Source: Leishmania martiniquensis
Taxonomy: Eukaryota; Euglenozoa; Kinetoplastea; Trypanosomatida; Trypanosomatidae
DNA: 64,000 bases
Assembly: GCF_017916325.1 (NCBI RefSeq)
Contig: NC_090146.1
Coordinates: 315,001 to 379,000, forward strand
Direction: 5' to 3'
The notes below the pieces were generated by a model. It was not told the DNA's origin, did not search any database, and saw nothing but the letters and a program-made list of their open reading frames with translations. Shown piece after piece: positions 60,066 through 64,000 of this stretch; within the stretch, counting starts at the first letter, position 1, and each line of letters begins with the position of its first letter. The position numbers and the translations under genes were made by a program.

Positions 60066-61046
60066 ATGGGCAAGGAGAAGAAGGCAGCGGCGACGTTGGA
60101 TAGCACCGTCAGCAGCAAGAAGAGCCCGTCCTCACCGGAGGTGGTCGAGTATGTGGCACCGTTTGCGTTTTCGGGCGAGGCGCGTGAGGTGTGTGGCCGC
60201 ATCTACCGCCTGCCCACGAAAGCCGACTTCTTAACTTTTCGCCAATACGCCGATTCGATGGACGGCTTCGTCTTGCGCTACAGCCACCCCAATGAGGTAA
60301 TGGTGTGGGAGAAGAAACTGCCACACGAGCCCATGCACGTCATCAAGGTGTTTGGCGTCTTTGCGAAGACGACGGGCAACCCCAGCGGGGGCGCGACACC
60401 GAAGGAGCTTTACGATCTCTTGCAGGACGCTATTTTTCGAGAGAGGTGGGACGAGTATCGCCAGGAGGCGTTTCGCGTCGTGAGCCTGAGCGCGAATACA
60501 GACATTGGCTACTACGCCGCCAGGAGCCCGATGCCGCTGGTGGCGAACCGCGATTTTGTGAACCAGCGCATGTGGCATGAGGCGGGTCGGGGCGAGTACG
60601 TCATCTTCAATACGTCCGTTCCGCACGCGATGGTTCCACCGTCGTATCAGAAGGACAAGCACCGCAGCAAACATGGGCAGTACATCCGTGCCACCTCGAA
60701 GCTGACGGGATATCTCATCCGCCCGTGGTATAACCCGGTGAGCGGCGAGGCCGACGGCGCCAGTCTCACGTACATCACGCAGACCGATCCGTGTGGTTGG
60801 ATCCCGTCGAGTCTGACGAACTTTATTTCCACGAAGTTTGCCCCCAACACCATGAGGAACGTGGCACAGGCACTCCCCAAGTTCCGTGAATGGTTGACGG
60901 GCCAGCTGGCGGCGGGGACGTACACAAAGGACTGGGATCAGCTGCCGGAGTGGTGGGTCGAGGATGGCAGCGATGAGGTCGTCACGAACGAGACGATCGA
61001 GTTTGCCATTCAAAGGTGGAAGGAGGAGTCTGGAAGGAAGAGGTAG
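60066..61046 (+). CDS. START-domain lipid-binding protein (STARD10/PCTP-like)
   Basis: A 326-residue protein from ATG 60066, the first ATG in the frame. A START domain covers about residues 55-265. Recognisable parts are ELYDLLQDAIFRERWDEY (family: V-x-x-x-L-x-D-x-x-x-R-x-x-W-D), the strand pair NTDIGYYAARSPMPLVANRD followed by FVNQRMWH, and the C-terminal helix entry TYITQTDPCGWIPSSLTNF, which corresponds to the family's D-P-x-G-x-(I/L)-P-x-x-x-x-N. START domains hold one phospholipid or sterol in a hydrophobic pocket. The STARD10/PCTP branch is the closest by these motifs. The basic N-terminus (MGKEKKAAATLD) has no obvious signal peptide; MG could allow myristoylation, but Lys at position 3 and Lys at 5 do not make a clear consensus. 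Probably cytosolic lipid transfer. Confidence 0.88.
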   Translation: MGKEKKAAATLDSTVSSKKSPSSPEVVEYVAPFAFSGEAREVCGRIYRLPTKADFLTFRQYADSMDGFVLRYSHPNEVMVWEKKLPHEPMHVIKVFGVFAKTTGNPSGGATPKELYDLLQDAIFRERWDEYRQEAFRVVSLSANTDIGYYAARSPMPLVANRDFVNQRMWHEAGRGEYVIFNTSVPHAMVPPSYQKDKHRSKHGQYIRATSKLTGYLIRPWYNPVSGEADGASLTYITQTDPCGWIPSSLTNFISTKFAPNTMRNVAQALPKFREWLTGQLAAGTYTKDWDQLPEWWVEDGSDEVVTNETIEFAIQRWKEESGRKR

Positions 61047-61893
61047 CGGGAGACGCTGGGAGGATCGGCAGCTGCACACAGATGTGTGTGTTTGTGTGTG
61101 TGTGCGTCTGGGCGTATGCCGCTAGTAAAGCGCGCGTGCCACGCGCCGGGTGGGGGGGCCTGCGTGCACGCCTCAGTACATCGTTGCATACACACACACA
61201 CACACGCACGCACGCGCGCCTCCTCCTCTTAGGCGGTGTGTCCGACTCTCCTCATTTTCCGCTTACTTTTGGTGATCTGTACAGGAAGCCTTTGCATTCT
61301 CCTCTCCTCGCGGTATCACCGAGGCCGCCTCCAGCCTCCCACCCCCTGAGGTCTCTGCTTTCCCGCGCCTGTTGCTTTCGCGGAGAGGATGGCGGGCACC
61401 ATATACCCTCCTTAGGGATCTTCCCCTCACCCTTTCGCTTGCCTCGGCTTCATCTGCCCTCTTGTAGGGGAACTGTGCAGCTCTGCTGGCACGCTGGCTA
61501 TGCTTCGCCATCCCCTTTTTCCTATATTCGCACCGTCTCTTGCCTTCTCTCTACTCCGCGACTGCGGCCATCTCCGATACGAGCGCTACAATTTGCCCCC
61601 CCCCCTCCTCCCAGAGCGGCGCGAAGAGGTGACTGCGTGTGTGCGTGAGCGCGCTTTGCACAGACACCGGTCCGTGAGAAGGCGATTCTTTTCTCAAAGA
61701 AATAGCTCTCCTCAGCTCAAGGCTTCCTCCCTTCCTCCCTCCCGAGTCGTACACGCCTTCTTGCCTGACCATCTGTCTCGTCGAGAAACACCAGAGGCAG
61801 CAAGACTCGCGTAATAGTTTTCACCGCCACCACAGTCTGGGTGGTCTGCGTGTGTGTGTGTGTTTCTTTGGATGCCCGTAACGTGACGGCCCC
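61047..61893 (+). other. intergenic spacer / UTRs
   Basis: No gene supported. It contains TG run 61084-61104, (CA)n 61190-61205, a C run at 61597-61606 and C/T tracts at 61500-61550 and 61725-61745. A candidate acceptor AG is at 61834-61835. After it, an ATG at 61872 opens a four-codon upstream ORF ending at 61886, just before ATG 61894. Confidence 0.6.
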
Positions 61894-63081
61894 ATGTTCA
61901 CCACGCAGGACTCTCAGGATATGGTTGTCCTGAAGACGACGGCTTTTCTTCACGCGACAAGGCGAATGCGTCACGCACTGCCTGCATCCGTAGCGGCCGC
62001 AGCCTCGCCGCCTCGCTCACCTTCGCGAGCCGCACCGTACCACGATAGTAAGGAAGCGATGAGGGGCGCACTCAATGGTGGTAGCGGTCGCGCGCCCTTC
62101 ATGGGAACAACTACATGCTCAGTGCCGTGCTTCACGTTCAAGCTGCCTATACGATCAGCGACTGGGCCAGATGCTGGCGTGGGTGGTGACGGTGGTATTG
62201 CTACACACTCCCTGGCCGCGCGCGCACTCCTTCGAGAGGCGCTACAGAAGCACGAAGACGCGCTTCGCGCCTGGGCAGATGAACCTGTGCAACACATCGC
62301 TCCCGGCACGCTGGAGGCGATAACCTTACGCTCGGATCCAACGACGCTGCTGTCATCCGCGGCACAGCCTGGACGAGGGCCAATGCAACACCAGCAGCCA
62401 CACTATACCAAAGCGGTTTGCCTGCGTCGTCAGACCTCTGCAGACGGCCCACCTGCCACTGTGTCAGCGTTGGCACAGCCGTACTGCAGAGTTCTCGCTC
62501 AGGGATCGATGGCTGGGATCGGTGTCTCACCTAAGGTGATGCCGAAGCGGTCGGCAGCGGAGACGACAACTTCGAGAACGGTAATCGTCGCACAGCGGGA
62601 TGAGAAGCTTGGCGAGGCTTCCAAGACATCTTTGGAACCTTCGAGAGGAAATGGGAACGTAACTTCCACGTTTGTGTCATCAATCGCACCGCAGCCGCAG
62701 CACAGCCCTGAAAGATCTGTCCCTCTCTCGCAGGGCTCCGCTCTGCCGTCAGGGGCTGCCAACGCCCCTCGCCCCAGAGCGCCGCTGTTGCCCTACCAGC
62801 TTCCGCTGCGTATGCGGCTTGCATCAGCAGCAATTAGTACCGCCTCACCACCGACTGTCACCAGCCGACGTGCATTCCTCGACGAGCAGGCCCAAAGATA
62901 CACGCAGTGGCGTAACCGCCAAGCTTCTGTGCTACACGAGCTGGCCCCAGACATGTGGGGTCGCGCCTTGCCACACTACGCAGCATTAGATAGGCAGCCG
63001 CGCGTCATGGACAGTGGCTTGCGCACCCACACTTCCCATGTGCGTCACTCACGGTATGACGATGGCGTTGTGTTTGTGTAG
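61894..63081 (+). CDS. hypothetical protein, possible mitochondrial presequence
   Basis: A 395-residue protein from ATG 61894; ATG 61921 is an alternative, with AGs at 61908-61909 and 61917-61918 as possible acceptors. If started at 61921 the N-terminus MVVLKTTAFLHATRRMRHAL is basic, hydroxylated and free of acidic residues, as in mitochondrial targeting peptides. The middle is Ser/Pro/Ala/Thr-rich low complexity. The last 75 residues look constrained: RRAFLDEQAQRYTQWRNRQA, ELAPDMWGRALPHYAALDRQ, then VRHSRYDDGVVFV. I recognise no domain. It is accepted as a gene for length, composition and the ordered C-terminus. Confidence 0.7.
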   Translation: MFTTQDSQDMVVLKTTAFLHATRRMRHALPASVAAAASPPRSPSRAAPYHDSKEAMRGALNGGSGRAPFMGTTTCSVPCFTFKLPIRSATGPDAGVGGDGGIATHSLAARALLREALQKHEDALRAWADEPVQHIAPGTLEAITLRSDPTTLLSSAAQPGRGPMQHQQPHYTKAVCLRRQTSADGPPATVSALAQPYCRVLAQGSMAGIGVSPKVMPKRSAAETTTSRTVIVAQRDEKLGEASKTSLEPSRGNGNVTSTFVSSIAPQPQHSPERSVPLSQGSALPSGAANAPRPRAPLLPYQLPLRMRLASAAISTASPPTVTSRRAFLDEQAQRYTQWRNRQASVLHELAPDMWGRALPHYAALDRQPRVMDSGLRTHTSHVRHSRYDDGVVFV

Positions 63082-64000
63082 CCGAAGCTCATCCGTGCTT
63101 TCGTCGTTACCAGTCTCTCTCGATTACCGGTGCGACACTCCTATCCGCCTCGCCAGCGACACACTTGCCGACTGCTTTGGCCTACCTGGTCGACGGGATG
63201 ACTTTGCTCAGTAGCAGCCCTTGCATGCCCGCCCGCACCCCCCCCCAACACTCGCACACAGACAAGTGTCATCCTGTGCTGCACACCACTGCGTGTGTGT
63301 GTGTGTCTGAAGAGGAGAGGGATGGAGGGGGAGGGAGCAGAGGCGGGCTGTTTTTTTTCCCCTGCCGCCTCTGTTCCTGTACGTTTCTCAGCCTGACGCC
63401 ATTTTGTTTGCTCGCTTGCGGCCGCTGTACCGCCGTGCTTTCCCATTCACTTGGGCCCTTGTATATGCCATTGTACGCATATGTGCGTGCTTCTTCGCTT
63501 GATGGAGCGGGAGCGGGACATGCCGCTGCTTATTTACTTGTGTGCCTCTCTTGCACCTCTCGCCGCTGTCATCATCTTTCTCCCCTTCCACTATATCTCT
63601 GTGAAACGGTCTTTGTGCGCGGTGTGGTGACCTTCGCTGTGCCCCCCCTCCTCCCCCCTCGCACAGCCCACAAGCGAGGAAAGAAAGGGGCGCTCGAAGA
63701 TGACGTGAAGCGCATTGCGGCTTCATCGTATTGCTCTCTTCTCTTTCTGAAGGCCGATAGCCCCCGACGTTGCGCTACACCACAAAGGACGCGCGGCGTC
63801 TCAGGGGTGCAATATCCCGCGCTCTCTGTCTCTCCCTCTGAGAAAAAGCGGAGCCGTCCCTCCCCTACTCACTTTGCCAATACCGAACGACTTCTCGTGG
63901 GGACGCATAGCCTCGGGCGCACACGACGCAGGGAGGTGAGGGCGGTGTACTGCGACGGATGCCATCGTTGAGGTTTTGGATGGCGCTGCTTCTGAGCCAC
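63082..64000 (+). other. 3' flank, no gene seen
   Basis: The window ends in spacer sequence: TG run 63292-63307, T run 63351-63358, C-rich runs at 63239-63246 and 63643-63658. A 268-residue ORF covering 63165-63971 lacks recognisable features and is tract-like in composition. Confidence 0.6.

Noticed and set aside
63165..63971. 268-residue ORF at the right edge
   Set aside because: Tract-rich composition and no recognisable domain; best read as spacer.
1..64000. CRISPR arrays, bacterial operons, Shine-Dalgarno sites or rho-independent terminators
   Set aside because: No regularly spaced direct repeats; gene structure is that of a kinetoplastid nucleus, so these feature classes do not apply. 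Perfect hairpins found are not followed by U runs.
1..64000. Telomeric TTAGGG repeats or a strand-switch region
   Set aside because: No telomere repeat array was seen and all supported genes share the + strand, so the window appears internal to a directional cluster.

Overview
The window looks like nuclear chromosomal DNA of a trypanosomatid, most likely Leishmania or a close relative. It is GC-rich. Every convincing gene lies on the + strand, none shows a need for introns, and genes are separated by long spacers full of pyrimidine tracts, (CA)n/(TG)n and (TA)n. Most ORFs begin at the first ATG after a pyrimidine tract plus AG, the signature of spliced-leader trans-splicing in a polycistronic unit. 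The proteins also fit: eS21 with a long Lys/Ala/Pro-rich tail, a very divergent PDS5, and many Ala/Ser-rich orphan proteins. No strand switch is seen, so the window appears to be part of one directional gene cluster.

Layout. 3-1841: 3' part of an orphan gene cut by the window edge. 2739-4061: protein with repeated Y-x-x-D-aromatic motifs, possibly flagellar. 6077-6691: small MIT-domain-like protein. 7937-8401 and 9666-10130: two coding copies of ribosomal protein eS21, identical except for the last codon and stop. 12824-13597: protein with four CX9C motifs, probably mitochondrial intermembrane space. 14907-15350: small ApoO/MICOS-like membrane protein. 16038-18956: protein of eight EF-hand-like modules. 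20818-22200: coiled-coil protein with a prion-like tail. 28790-33025: large orphan with a conserved core, coiled coil and Gly/Ser-rich tail. 35629-37068: alpha/beta hydrolase of the ABHD1/3-YheT type. 40673-46108: PDS5-like cohesin regulator. 47745-52205: kinesin with a KEN motif near its C-terminus. 60066-61046: START-domain protein. 61894-63081: orphan protein with a possible mitochondrial presequence.

The gene-poor stretch 52206-60065 holds the remains of a non-LTR retroposon of the ingi/L1Tc type: a frameshifted reverse-transcriptase core near 54.76-55.56 kb and a second block near 57.64-58.2 kb with C-terminal-domain-like sequence. They are separated by about 2 kb that includes a GC-rich block and ordinary spacer sequence. 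The other long spacers (notably 22201-28789) contain no gene I can support.

The genes do not form one pathway, as expected for kinetoplastid clusters where co-transcription does not imply shared function. Themes are mitochondrial organisation (CX9C protein, ApoO-like protein), cytoskeleton and mitosis (kinesin, PDS5, perhaps the EF-hand and Y-x-x-D proteins), lipid handling (START protein, hydrolase) and translation (eS21). All assignments come from reading the sequence; no database search was run.
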